From the NCBI RefSeq assembly GCF_020026455.1, contig NZ_JAHHQJ010000003.1, positions 156,572 through 220,571 on the forward strand: a DNA stretch of 64,000 nucleotides, given 5' to 3'. A model generated the notes under the pieces. It saw only the letters and a list, made by a program, of their open reading frames with translations, did no database searches and had not been told where the DNA came from. Source of the DNA: Alistipes sp. (GTDB lineage: Bacteria > Bacteroidota > Bacteroidia > Bacteroidales > Rikenellaceae). The position numbers were made by a program, and so were the translations under genes. Each line of letters starts with the position of its first letter. Position 1 is the stretch's first letter. Positions 1 to 8,212 of the stretch are shown piece after piece.

Positions 1-119
1 ATCGCCCCCCGCCGGTCCGAAAACGCCTGTCAAGGCCACGGGAAGCGGCAGGGGCGGAACAGCCACAAAGTCGCAGGACACCCCAGACAAAGACGTATCA
101 CACGCACGGTTAGCGACAT

Positions 120-148
120 AAAAAAAGGGGCCGCTTGTCGCGACCCCT
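120..148 (-). terminator. Rho-independent terminator after greA
   Basis: On the minus strand a 9-bp stem (AGGGGTCGC with GCGGCCCCT, one G-T pair) encloses a 5-base loop and is followed by a run of seven T. It lies about 80 bases past the greA stop. Nothing else is recognised between base 1 and greA. Confidence 0.75.
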
Positions 149-229
149 GCAAAAATACCTCCGAACGAGGATGTATGTCTGGTCCGGCCCCCCGGGGGAA
201 GCGGACGCCCCCGAAAAAAGCCGGGAGGC

Positions 230-706
230 TCAAATGCTGATGTCGAGGATCTCGAAATGGATCGTGCCGGCCGGAACCTCCACATCCACACGGTCGCCCT
301 TCTTGCGGCCCAGCAACGCCTTTGCGATGGGCGTGCCGATCGCCAGCTTGCCCTCGCGCAGATTCGCCTCGTGCTCGGCGACGATCGTGTAGGTCACCTG
401 CTTCTGATTGTTGTGGTTCAGCAGCGTCACCTTGCTCAAAATCTGCACCTTGCTCTTGTCGATCTTCGACTCGTCGATCACTCGGGCATTGGCTATCGTA
501 TCCTCCAGTTTGGCGATACGCATCTCCAGCAGGCCCTGTGCCTCACGGGCGGCATCGTACTCCGCATTCTCCGAAAGATCGCCCTTGTCGCGCGCTTCGG
601 CGATCGCCGCCGAAATCGCCGGACGCTCGACGGAACGCATGTGTTCGAGTTCGTCCTTAATTTTCTTGTAACCCTCCGCTGTCAGGTAAATAATCTCTTG
701 TGCCAT
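230..706 (-). CDS. greA: Transcription elongation factor GreA
   Basis: GreA rescues backtracked RNA polymerase by stimulating cleavage of the nascent RNA 3' end inside the secondary channel. The 158-residue product has the usual family length. The N-terminal coiled coil (about residues 1-75) carries the GDLSENAEYD segment near residues 42-51, which supplies the acidic residues placed at the polymerase active site. The C-terminal FKBP-like domain contains the conserved GTPIAKALLG stretch. The start is the ATG giving MAQEIIYL. The gene is probably monocistronic, with its own promoter upstream and a terminator downstream, and diverges from the cardiolipin synthase gene. Confidence 0.97.
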   Translation of the reverse strand: MAQEIIYLTAEGYKKIKDELEHMRSVERPAISAAIAEARDKGDLSENAEYDAAREAQGLLEMRIAKLEDTIANARVIDESKIDKSKVQILSKVTLLNHNNQKQVTYTIVAEHEANLREGKLAIGTPIAKALLGRKKGDRVDVEVPAGTIHFEILDISI

Positions 707-825
707 AATTCAACAACTCTCCGGAATCTCCCGCCGGAGCCGGAAATTCCAAAAAACCGAATAAAAACGTAAAAAAACAAGAATCCCGACCCAAAAAGGC
801 CAGAACCCCGTTGCTATTGTATAGA

Positions 826-857
826 CAAAGATAGGAAGTAAAATCCATATTTCCAAA
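826..857 (-). promoter_or_regulatory. greA promoter, Bacteroidetes consensus
   Basis: On the minus strand TTTG (854-857) is followed after 20 bases by TATCTTTG (826-833), matching the -33/-7 elements used by the Bacteroidetes primary sigma factor. It reads toward greA, leaving a leader of about 110 nt. Confidence 0.75.
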
Positions 858-873
858 TCTTTTTTCGCGCTCC

Positions 874-2238
874 GTGGCACGGATCGTGCCTGCCCTGCGG
901 GGTATGTACATCGCCCTTACGCTTCACCTGCTGTGGACCCTCGGCGCGGCCTTCGTCATCACGCGTCGCCAACGGATACCGGCCTCGGCAGCCGCCTGGC
1001 TGGCACTGGTTTTCCTGCTTCCCGTCGCCGGCACGCTGCTCTACGTGCTGGCCGGACACCGCCGTGCGATCCCGGCGCCAGAACCCTGCATCTGCCGGGG
1101 CGATGCCGTGGAACAGATCGTCGCCCGCGGCTGCGGAACCCGCCCCGCACCCCGCAACAGCGTCAGCCTGCTGCACAACGGCAGCAACGCCTTCACGGCC
1201 CTGATCGCCGCCCTGCAGCACGCCGCCCGCTCGATACACATGGAGTACTACATCATCCGCGACGACCGCATCGGGCGCACCATCGCCGAAATTCTGATCC
1301 GCAAGGCCCGCGCCGGGCTGGAAGTGCGCGTCATCTACGATGCCGTGGGTTCGTGGCGGCTCAGCCGCACGACTTTGCGCCGCATGCACGACGCCGGAAT
1401 CCGCACGGCCGCCTTCGAAACGGTACGCTTCCCGTGGTTCTCCACACGCGTATCGCGCCGCAACCACCGCAAAATAGTCGTCACGGACGGCCGTATCGCC
1501 TTCCTCGGCGGCATCAATATCGCGAAATACTACCTCGACGGGAACGACATGGGCAAGTGGCGCGACGAGCATCTCCGCATCGAGGGCGATGCCGTGAAGG
1601 ACATGCAGCGGCTCTTCATCGCCGACTGGGCCCGGGTCACACACGAATGCCTCGACCTGCGCCGCTACGTCGCCCCGCACGGCATCCGGCAGCGCCTGCC
1701 GATCCAGCTGGCCTGGTCCGAAGAGGGTCCTTCGCGGCTGACCATCGCCGACGCGTTCGCGGCGGCCGTCGTCCGGGCCAGACGGCGGGTGCGCATCTGC
1801 TCCCCCTACTTCCTGCCCCCGACGCTAATTCTCGATGCGCTGCGCCTTGCGGCGCGGGGCGGCATCCGGGTCGAAGTGATGATCCCCACGTGCAGCGACT
1901 CGCCGCTCTCGGACCTGGTCTCCGACTCCTACGTCGCGGACCTGCTCGACGCCGGCGTCGAACTCTACCGCTACGACAACGGATTCCTGCACGCCAAACT
2001 GGTGATCGTCGACGACACGCTGGCCTCGGTCGGAACCGCAAACATGGACTACCGCAGCCTGACGGACAATCTCGAAGTCACGGCCTTCATCCGCGACCGC
2101 GCGACGGTCCGGCAACTGGCTGCGACCTTCGACAACGACCTCGCCTCGTGCCGACGCATCACCCCCGCCGAATGGAGGCCGCCGCTGTGGCGCCGGACGC
2201 TGGGCGACGCGCTCCGGCTCGTATCGCCCCTGATGTGA
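874..2238 (+). CDS. cls: Cardiolipin synthase (phospholipase D family)
   Basis: Predicted membrane enzyme joining two phosphatidylglycerols to give cardiolipin and glycerol. Two hydrophobic segments lie in the first ~60 residues (around LTLHLLWTLGAAFVI and WLALVFLLPVAGTLLYVLAG). Two PLD catalytic HKD motifs follow: HRK with D downstream and a GG pair (His198), and HAK with D downstream and GTANMD (His373). The length of 454 residues is close to the usual ~480. The start is uncertain: counting is from a GTG at 874, while an ATG at 904 would shorten the protein by ten residues and still keep the first membrane segment. It diverges from greA; no clear promoter of its own was found. Confidence 0.92.
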   Translation: MARIVPALRGMYIALTLHLLWTLGAAFVITRRQRIPASAAAWLALVFLLPVAGTLLYVLAGHRRAIPAPEPCICRGDAVEQIVARGCGTRPAPRNSVSLLHNGSNAFTALIAALQHAARSIHMEYYIIRDDRIGRTIAEILIRKARAGLEVRVIYDAVGSWRLSRTTLRRMHDAGIRTAAFETVRFPWFSTRVSRRNHRKIVVTDGRIAFLGGINIAKYYLDGNDMGKWRDEHLRIEGDAVKDMQRLFIADWARVTHECLDLRRYVAPHGIRQRLPIQLAWSEEGPSRLTIADAFAAAVVRARRRVRICSPYFLPPTLILDALRLAARGGIRVEVMIPTCSDSPLSDLVSDSYVADLLDAGVELYRYDNGFLHAKLVIVDDTLASVGTANMDYRSLTDNLEVTAFIRDRATVRQLAATFDNDLASCRRITPAEWRPPLWRRTLGDALRLVSPLM

Positions 2239-2522
2239 TTCCGCCCCTGACGCCCCCCCGGTTCAGAAGGCTCCGGTTCCGAAGGCCCCGCCCATTTTCC
2301 CGCTCTCACCGCTCGCCGGCTCTCCTCCCTCCGCCGCCGCCCGCTCCCATGCCGCACCCGTCCGCGCCCGACCACCGGCCCGCCACGCCCCCGCCGCACC
2401 CGTCCGCGCTCGCCTTCCCCGGCACGCACCGCAACCGACAGCAACCGACCGCAAATACACCGGTTCGCCACACCCCGAAACCGCACTGCACTCCTCCGCT
2501 GTCGCCGCAAGCAATATTTTTT
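2239..2522. other. GC-rich, low-complexity intergenic stretch
   Basis: About 280 bases of C-rich sequence before the bamD promoter. It holds a 17-bp direct repeat, GCCGCACCCGTCCGCGC, at 2351-2367 and 2393-2409, and a pair of GGTTC(A/C)GAAGG-like copies near 2263-2283. Open frames cross it on both strands, but none resembles a protein family, so no gene is called. Confidence 0.5.
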
Positions 2523-2553
2523 TTTGCAAATCGTTAATTTATGCGTAACTTTG
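2523..2553 (+). promoter_or_regulatory. bamD operon promoter
   Basis: TTTG (2523-2526), 19 bases, then TAACTTTG (2546-2553): an exact match to the Bacteroidetes -33/-7 pattern. The bamD ATG lies 29 bases downstream. It probably drives bamD, the omega-like gene and coaBC. Confidence 0.8.
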
Positions 2554-2582
2554 TGCGATAAAGCGCCGTAAAAGATTCATAA

Positions 2583-3401
2583 ATGAAGCAGACTTTTTTA
2601 TACGCCCTTTGCGGAGTGGCGGTTGCGATCCTCCTCGGAGGATGCTCCGGGATGAATGCCCTTCTGAAAAGCGGGCAGCCCGAACTGATTTACAGCAAGG
2701 CGCTGGAGTACTATCAGAAGGAGAAATGGCAACGCGCCTCGACCCTTTTCGAGGGCGTGCAGCATTACTACGCGGGCACGTCGCGCGAGGACAGCGTCCT
2801 GTTCTTCAATGCCCGCTGCAAATACAAGAACCGCGATTTCGACACGGCATCGGCCCTGCTGGACGACTTCCGCCGCAAATTCGGCCGCAGCGCCTTCATC
2901 GAAGACGCCGAGGGCATGTATGCGCTCTGCTTCTACTACCTCTCGCCGGGTCCCTCGCGCGACCAGACGATGACCGGGCACGCGCTGATCGCCATCAACG
3001 AATTCATATCGCGCTACCCGCAGAGCGACCGTGTCGAGAACTTCCGGAAAATCGACACCGAGCTGACCGAGCGGCTCCACGAGAAGGCCTACCTGAATGC
3101 CTACACCTATTATAAAACGGGCAAATACAAGTCGGCGATCGTGGCCTTCAAGAACGCGCTGAAACAATACCCCGAGAGCAAGCACCGCGAAGAGATCATG
3201 TATCTGATCGTCGATTCGGGCTACCACCTGGCCAGCAATTCGATCTCCTCCAAGCAGACCGACCGCTACCTGTCGATGCTCGACTCCTACCTCTCGTTCA
3301 AGGAGGAGTTCCCCGAATCGAAACATATCAAGAACCTCGACCGCATGGCCCAGCAGGCCCGCGATTACCTCGACCGCAATAACAAGGACAACAACATATA
3401 A
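2583..3401 (+). CDS. bamD: Outer membrane assembly lipoprotein BamD
   Basis: BamD is the essential lipoprotein partner of BamA in inserting beta-barrel proteins into the outer membrane, anchored on its periplasmic face. The 272-residue product has a signal peptide ending in a lipobox (LGGC, Cys21), then helical TPR-like repeats visible as SKALEYYQKEKWQRA, FNARCKYKNRDFDTA and TYYKTGKYKSAIVAFKNALK. Length fits the family (~240-280). It is first in a tight cluster: the stop is separated by one base from the omega-like gene, and coaBC follows. This order is common in Bacteroidales. Confidence 0.93.
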   Translation: MKQTFLYALCGVAVAILLGGCSGMNALLKSGQPELIYSKALEYYQKEKWQRASTLFEGVQHYYAGTSREDSVLFFNARCKYKNRDFDTASALLDDFRRKFGRSAFIEDAEGMYALCFYYLSPGPSRDQTMTGHALIAINEFISRYPQSDRVENFRKIDTELTERLHEKAYLNAYTYYKTGKYKSAIVAFKNALKQYPESKHREEIMYLIVDSGYHLASNSISSKQTDRYLSMLDSYLSFKEEFPESKHIKNLDRMAQQARDYLDRNNKDNNI

Positions 3402-3402
3402 G

Positions 3403-3735
3403 ATGGAAATCAAGAAGAACATTCCCAACAACACCGTCACGCGCAAGCTGGTGGATCTGGACCGGGAGACGGGCAACGTCTACGAAAGCATCAACATCAT
3501 CGCCCGCCGCGCCAACCAGATCTCGACCGAACTCAAGACGGAGCTCAATCGCAAGCTCGCCGACTTCTCATCGCCCACCGACACCATGGAGGAGACCTTC
3601 GAGAACCGCGAGCAGATCGAGATTTCGCGTTACTACGAGCGCCTGCCCAAACCGGTGATCATCGCCACCGAGGAGTTCCTCGACCACGAACTGGTCTACA
3701 AGGAGGGCAAGGACGGCGAGTTGAAGGAGATCTAA
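3403..3735 (+). CDS. RNA polymerase omega-like (Rpb6-type) subunit
   Basis: A small 110-residue protein matching the Bacteroidetes version of the omega/RpoZ subunit, which helps assemble and stabilise the beta' subunit. The segment NVYESINIIARRANQI near residues 25-40 corresponds to the conserved omega helix (N-x-Y-E-x-x-x-I-x-A-R-R-A). The C-terminal part is acidic and Bacteroidetes-specific. It starts one base after the bamD stop and ends 12 bases before coaBC, so translation is probably coupled. Bacteroidetes omega is divergent and is often left as a hypothetical; the call rests on the conserved helix and gene order. Confidence 0.85.
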   Translation: MEIKKNIPNNTVTRKLVDLDRETGNVYESINIIARRANQISTELKTELNRKLADFSSPTDTMEETFENREQIEISRYYERLPKPVIIATEEFLDHELVYKEGKDGELKEI

Positions 3736-3747
3736 CATCCGCACGCA

Positions 3748-4968
3748 ATGACATCCCCGGAGACGTGTCCCCCGCTGGCGGGACGCCACATACTGCTGGG
3801 TATCACGGGTAGCATAGCGGCCTACAAGGCTGCCATGCTTTGTCGTTTATTGAAGACGGCCGGCGCCGAGGTGCGCGTGGTGATGACCCCGCTGGCAAAG
3901 CAGTTCATCACCCCCCTGACGATGGCCACGCTCTCGAAGAACCCGATTCTGGTGGAGTTCTTCGATCCCGAAAACGGAGCGTGGAACTCCCATGTGTCGC
4001 TGGGCGAATGGGCCGACTGCTACCTGATCGCCCCGGCCACGGCCAACACCCTGGCCAAAATGGCCTGCGGCATCGCCGACAACCTGCTGCTGACCACCTA
4101 CCTCTCGGCGCGCTGTCCGGTCGCCGTGGCCCCGGCCATGGATCTGGACATGTATGCCCACGAAGCCACGCAGCAGAACCTCCGGACACTTGCCCGACGC
4201 GGCGTGCGGATCGTCGAGCCGGGCGAAGGCGAACTGGCCAGTGGTCTTCAGGGCAAGGGCCGCATGGCCGAACCCGATGCGATCGTCGCATTCGTCAGCG
4301 ATCTTCTCTGCGAAAAAAAAAAGAGCCTGCAGGGTAAACGACTGATCGTCACGGCTGGAGCCACGATCGAAGCCATCGACCCCGTGCGGTTCATCTCGAA
4401 CCACTCCTCGGGCAAAATGGGCTATGCCATTGCCGGGGAACTGGCCGCCAGAGGCGCCTGCGTAAAGCTTGTCACGGGCCGCACCTCGCTGCCGACGCCT
4501 GCGGGCGTGGAGCGAGTGGACGTACTCTCGGCCGCCGAGATGTACGAGGCTGCGGTCCAGGCCTTCGACGGGGCCGACGGGGCTGTCATGTGCGCCGCCG
4601 TGGCCGACTACACCCCCGACCGGGTTTCGGAGACCAAGATCAAGAAATGCGACGGCGACATGTACATTCCCCTGCGCCGCACGCGCGACATCGCCGCCGA
4701 ACTCGGAGCACGCAAGGGCAGCCGCCTGCTGGTGGGATTCGCCCTGGAAACCCACGACGAACAGGCGCATGCCGAAGCCAAACTCGAAAAGAAGAATTTC
4801 GACTTCATCGTTCTCAACTCGCTGCGCGACGCCGGAGCCGGCTTCCGCGGCGATACGAACAAGGTGACCCTCATCGATGCCGCTGGCCGCGAAGAGCTTC
4901 CCCTGCTGTCGAAGCGTGAAGTCGCCGGACGCATCGCCGAACGCATCGCAAAGTTCTTCGCCCAATAG
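3748..4968 (+). CDS. coaBC: Bifunctional phosphopantothenoylcysteine decarboxylase / ligase
   Basis: Catalyses two consecutive coenzyme A steps: CTP-dependent joining of 4'-phosphopantothenate to cysteine (CoaB, C-terminal) and FMN-dependent decarboxylation to 4'-phosphopantetheine (CoaC, N-terminal). CoaC shows GITGSIAAYKA, a catalytic His in NSHVSLGEW and PAMDLDMY. CoaB shows ISNHSSGKMGYA, AAVADYTP and KIKKC. At 406 residues the length is normal. In the loop GELASGLQGKGRM, Ser165 occupies the place of the active-site Cys158 of the E. coli enzyme; this may be a lineage-wide variant. It is the third gene of the bamD cluster. Confidence 0.95.
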   Translation: MTSPETCPPLAGRHILLGITGSIAAYKAAMLCRLLKTAGAEVRVVMTPLAKQFITPLTMATLSKNPILVEFFDPENGAWNSHVSLGEWADCYLIAPATANTLAKMACGIADNLLLTTYLSARCPVAVAPAMDLDMYAHEATQQNLRTLARRGVRIVEPGEGELASGLQGKGRMAEPDAIVAFVSDLLCEKKKSLQGKRLIVTAGATIEAIDPVRFISNHSSGKMGYAIAGELAARGACVKLVTGRTSLPTPAGVERVDVLSAAEMYEAAVQAFDGADGAVMCAAVADYTPDRVSETKIKKCDGDMYIPLRRTRDIAAELGARKGSRLLVGFALETHDEQAHAEAKLEKKNFDFIVLNSLRDAGAGFRGDTNKVTLIDAAGREELPLLSKREVAGRIAERIAKFFAQ

Positions 4969-5013
4969 CACGCAACAGGGCCCCGCGGGCTTCGTTTTTT
5001 CGTTTTTAATTCT

Positions 5014-5021
5014 TACTTTTG
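5014..5021 (+). promoter_or_regulatory. Possible -7 element ahead of recN
   Basis: TACTTTTG fits TAnnTTTG and lies 21 bases before the recN ATG in an AT-rich gap after coaBC. No TTTG is found at the expected upstream spacing, so it is weak. Confidence 0.35.
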
Positions 5022-5042
5022 AATTCTTAATTCCGAATTGGT

Positions 5043-6686
5043 ATGCTACGCCGTCTGTCGGTCGAAAACTATGCGCTCATCGACAAGCTCGAAATGGAGC
5101 TGGATCCCCACCTGAACATCATCACGGGTGAGACCGGAGCCGGCAAATCCATTCTGCTCGGGGCCCTGGGCCTGCTGCTCGGAGCCAAGAACGACGGGCA
5201 GGCGATGAAGGACGCAACGCGCAACTGCACGGTGGAGGGGACTTTCGAGATCACGGGGAGCGGTCTGGAGGCGTTCTTCGACGAGAACGACCTCGACTAT
5301 GCCCCCGAGACGACCCTGACACGCATGATCACCCCTGCGGGCAAGAGCCGCGCCTTCGTCAACGACGTCCCCGTGCAGCTGGCGCAGCTGCGCGAACTGG
5401 GCACTCGCCTGCTGGACATCCACTCGCAACACCAGAATCTGATTCTCTCGTCGGAGGAGTTCCGGACCTCGGCTCTGGACACCGTGGCGGCCAACGGGGA
5501 GCTGCTGGCACAGTATGCCGCGCAGTATGCTCGGCTCACGGAACTGCGCCGCCAGCTTGCGACCCTGCGCGAGGAGGCCGCCAAGGGCCGCCGCGACGAG
5601 GAGTGGCTCCGCTTCCAAACCGAGGAGCTGACGGCCGCCGACCTGCGCCCCGGCGAACAGGCCGAACTGGAGGAGGAACTGACGGTGCTCGAAAATGCCG
5701 ACCGCATCGGCGAAGCGCTGACCTCCCTGCGCAATGCCCTCGACACCGACGAGAGCGGGGTGCTGGCGCAACTCAAGAATTCGGAGAACGAACTCAACCA
5801 CATCCGCAGCCACTACCCCGCCGCCGGAGAATACGCCGAACGGCTGCGCTCGGTGCTGGAGGAACTCAAGGACATCAACGGCTCGGCTGCCGCCGCCTGC
5901 GAACGGCTCGATGCCGACCCCGAACGGCTGGCGAAATGCTCGGCGCGGCTCGACACGCTGATCGCCCTGCAACAGAAACACCGCGCGGCGGACGAGGTGG
6001 GACTGATCGCCCTGCGCGATAGCTGCGTCGCACAACTCGCAGCCATCGTCCACAGCGACGAGGAGATCGCCCGGGCGGAAGCGGCCCTCGCAGAGGCATC
6101 CGCAAAGACCGCGGCGCTGGCCGACCGCCTGCACAAGGCGCGCGAAAAGGCTGCCTCCGGATTCGAGAAACACATCCTCGCAACCCTCGCCCGGCTGGGC
6201 ATGGCCGAGACGGTTTTCCGCATCGCCCTGCTCCCCCTCGCGGAACCGGGGCGCACGGGCCGCGACAGCGTGCAATTCCTCTTCACGGCCAATCCGCGGA
6301 TGACGCCGCAACCCGTCGAGCGCATCGCCTCGGGCGGCGAACTTTCGCGTGTGATGCTGGCCCTGAAGGCCCTGCTGGCCGAACGGATGCAGCTGCCGAC
6401 AATCATCTTCGACGAGATCGACACGGGCGTTTCGGGCCGCATCGCCGACGCCATGGGCGAAATCATCGCCTCGCTCTCGGGCTCGATACAGGTGGTGGAC
6501 ATCACCCACCTGCCGCAGGTCGCATCGAAGGGCACGGCCCATTTCGTGGTCTACAAGCGCGGCGGGCGCACCGACATCACACGCCTCAACGACGAGGAGC
6601 GTGTGACCGAGATCGCCAAAATGCTCTCCGGCTCGGAGATCACCGACGCCGCCCTGGCCCAGGCCCGCATCCTGCTGGGCAAATAG
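5043..6686 (+). CDS. recN: DNA repair protein RecN
   Basis: An SMC-like ATPase that acts at double-strand breaks and aids recombinational repair. The 547-residue product begins MLRRLSVENYALIDKLEME, typical for RecN. Walker A is GETGAGKS near residue 30; a long, charged coiled-coil region covers about 150-360; the ABC signature ASGGELSRVMLALKAL and Walker B TIIFDEIDTGVSG lie near 430-465. The C-terminal D-loop region (VVDITHLPQVAS) is intact. Length matches the family (~550). It follows coaBC with a 74-base AT-rich gap that may hold its own promoter. Confidence 0.96.
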   Translation: MLRRLSVENYALIDKLEMELDPHLNIITGETGAGKSILLGALGLLLGAKNDGQAMKDATRNCTVEGTFEITGSGLEAFFDENDLDYAPETTLTRMITPAGKSRAFVNDVPVQLAQLRELGTRLLDIHSQHQNLILSSEEFRTSALDTVAANGELLAQYAAQYARLTELRRQLATLREEAAKGRRDEEWLRFQTEELTAADLRPGEQAELEEELTVLENADRIGEALTSLRNALDTDESGVLAQLKNSENELNHIRSHYPAAGEYAERLRSVLEELKDINGSAAAACERLDADPERLAKCSARLDTLIALQQKHRAADEVGLIALRDSCVAQLAAIVHSDEEIARAEAALAEASAKTAALADRLHKAREKAASGFEKHILATLARLGMAETVFRIALLPLAEPGRTGRDSVQFLFTANPRMTPQPVERIASGGELSRVMLALKALLAERMQLPTIIFDEIDTGVSGRIADAMGEIIASLSGSIQVVDITHLPQVASKGTAHFVVYKRGGRTDITRLNDEERVTEIAKMLSGSEITDAALAQARILLGK

Positions 6687-6707
6687 CCGCACGCAACCGA
6701 TTCCACA

Positions 6708-6731
6708 CGCCGGAGCGCGACCGCTCCGGCG
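6708..6731 (+). terminator. GC hairpin after recN
   Basis: A perfect 10-bp stem, CGCCGGAGCG with CGCTCCGGCG around a 4-base loop, 22 bases after the recN stop. There is no T run, so termination efficiency is doubtful. Confidence 0.4.
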
Positions 6732-6759
6732 CCGTTATATACCCCAAAAAGAACATGCC

Positions 6760-7347
6760 ATGACCGACATCCTCGACCTTGCGGCCGCCAACCGACAGCG
6801 GGCCCGCGAGATCATCCGCGACACCGATCTGGAAGCCGTCTGGCGCTCGGTGGGCGCCGAACCCAACCTCATAGGCTCGCTCCGCACGGGACTGCTGATG
6901 AAGCACCGCGACATCGACTACCACATCTACTCGGCCCCGTTGCGCGTGGCCGACAGCTTCGCCGCCATGGCCCGGCTGGCCGAAAATCCCCGCATCCGCC
7001 GCATCGAGCTGACCAACCTGCTCGACACGCGGGACCAGTGCCTCGAGTGGCATGCGTGGTATGCCGACGCAGACGAAAGGCTCTGGCAGATCGACATGAT
7101 CCACATGCCCCGCGGCTCGGCGTGGGACGGCTACTTCGAACGCGTGGCCGACCGGATCGCCTCGGTGCTGACCGACGAGACGCGCCGCACCATCCTGCAA
7201 CTCAAGTACGACACTCCCGACGAGGTGAAGATCCCGGGCGTTGAATACTACCGGGCGGTCCTTCGCGACGGCGTGCGCACCTATGCCGAATTCGAGACTT
7301 GGCGCGCGGCCAACCCCATCGAAGGGATCCTGGAATGGATGCCGTAG
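6760..7347 (+). CDS. Stand-alone nucleotidyltransferase-fold protein
   Basis: A 195-residue soluble protein. Residues ~39-54 read IGSLRTGLLMKHRDID, which fits the nucleotidyltransferase pattern G-S, about ten residues, then D-h-D. A third acidic residue is available in LWQIDMIHM (~113). All three metal-binding acidic positions of the superfamily therefore seem present. No N- or C-terminal partner domain is visible, and the substrate is unknown; small-molecule or RNA nucleotidylation are both possible. It lies between recN and aqpZ with no obvious operon partner. Homologues in Bacteroidetes are often left unnamed, so the family call is moderate. Confidence 0.6.
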   Translation: MTDILDLAAANRQRAREIIRDTDLEAVWRSVGAEPNLIGSLRTGLLMKHRDIDYHIYSAPLRVADSFAAMARLAENPRIRRIELTNLLDTRDQCLEWHAWYADADERLWQIDMIHMPRGSAWDGYFERVADRIASVLTDETRRTILQLKYDTPDEVKIPGVEYYRAVLRDGVRTYAEFETWRAANPIEGILEWMP

Positions 7348-7426
7348 GTCCGCCGAAAACGCCGCCCGCCCGGAGGTGTCATCAATTTTTAGCACTTTTT
7401 TCTGCACCCTTTCCGCTCTTTTTTCG

Positions 7427-7434
7427 TATATTTG
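7427..7434 (+). promoter_or_regulatory. -7 element of the aquaporin gene
   Basis: TATATTTG fits the TAnnTTTG consensus and sits 41 bases before the likely ATG. The upstream TTTG element is not evident at 19-20 bases. Confidence 0.5.
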
Positions 7435-7475
7435 TATAAGCAAACAGGACATCAGTCCTCTAAACCCCAATGATC

Positions 7476-8153
7476 ATGAAGAAATATTTTGCAGAAATGG
7501 TGGGAACCATGGTTCTCACTCTGATGGGCTGCGGAAGCGCCGTATTTCTGGGTTGCGACGCCCCGGCCGAAATTCTGGCTGTGGCGTTCGCCTTCGGTCT
7601 CTCCGTCGTAGCGATGGCCTATTGCATCGGCGGCATTTCAGGCTGCCACATCAATCCGGCCATCACGCTCGGCGTGTGGCTCTCGAAACGCATGAGCGGC
7701 AAGGACGCCGCCGGCTACATGGTGGGCCAGTTTGCCGGTGCCCTGATCGGATCGGCGATCATCTGGCTGCTCACCTCGACGGGAGCCTACGGCGCAACAA
7801 CCGCAACGGGTGCCAACGGCTTCGGCGAAGGCGAAATGGTGCAGGCGCTGATCGCCGAGGTGGTCTTCACCTTCATTTTCGTACTCGTGGTCCTCGGCGC
7901 GACCGACAGCGAGAAAGGCGCGGGCAACCTGGCCGGACTGGCTATCGGCCTGACGCTGGTGCTGGTGCACATCGTCTGCATTCCGATCACGGGAACCTCC
8001 GTAAACCCGGCCCGCAGTTTCGGCCCGGCGATTTTCGCAGGAGGCACGGCACTCAGCCAGCTGTGGCTGTTCATCGTAGCGCCGTTCATCGGAGCCGCCC
8101 TGTCGGCAGGCGTCTGGAAGATGCTGAACTGCAAATGCGGCAAGGAGCAATAA
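7476..8153 (+). CDS. aqpZ: Aquaporin (MIP family, AqpZ-like)
   Basis: Inner-membrane water channel of 225 residues. Both NPA half-helices are present: CHINPAIT near residue 64 and TSVNPARSFGPA near 177. Six hydrophobic membrane spans can be traced in two homologous halves. The Arg after the second NPA, part of the selectivity filter, is kept. The ATG at 7476 (MKKYFAEMVG) is preferred over the one two codons upstream because it gives the usual family N terminus. A strong bidirectional hairpin follows the stop. Confidence 0.93.
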   Translation: MKKYFAEMVGTMVLTLMGCGSAVFLGCDAPAEILAVAFAFGLSVVAMAYCIGGISGCHINPAITLGVWLSKRMSGKDAAGYMVGQFAGALIGSAIIWLLTSTGAYGATTATGANGFGEGEMVQALIAEVVFTFIFVLVVLGATDSEKGAGNLAGLAIGLTLVLVHIVCIPITGTSVNPARSFGPAIFAGGTALSQLWLFIVAPFIGAALSAGVWKMLNCKCGKEQ

Positions 8154-8175
8154 AACCGGCCTCCACAGCAAAAGA

Positions 8176-8208
8176 AAACGGACCGTTCCTTTCGGGGACG
8201 GTCCGTTT
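8176..8208. terminator. Bidirectional terminator between convergent genes
   Basis: An 11-bp perfect stem AAACGGACCGT/ACGGTCCGTTT with an 11-base loop lies between the stops of aqpZ and the EamA transporter. A-rich and T-rich flanks suit both directions. Confidence 0.8.
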
Positions 8209-8212
8209 CGCG

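Noticed and set aside
30..233. 67-codon minus-strand ORF downstream of greA
   Set aside because: Overlaps the greA terminator and has no recognisable sequence.
933..2537. 534-codon frame over the cardiolipin synthase gene
   Set aside because: Arg/Pro-rich shadow of cls with no family resemblance.
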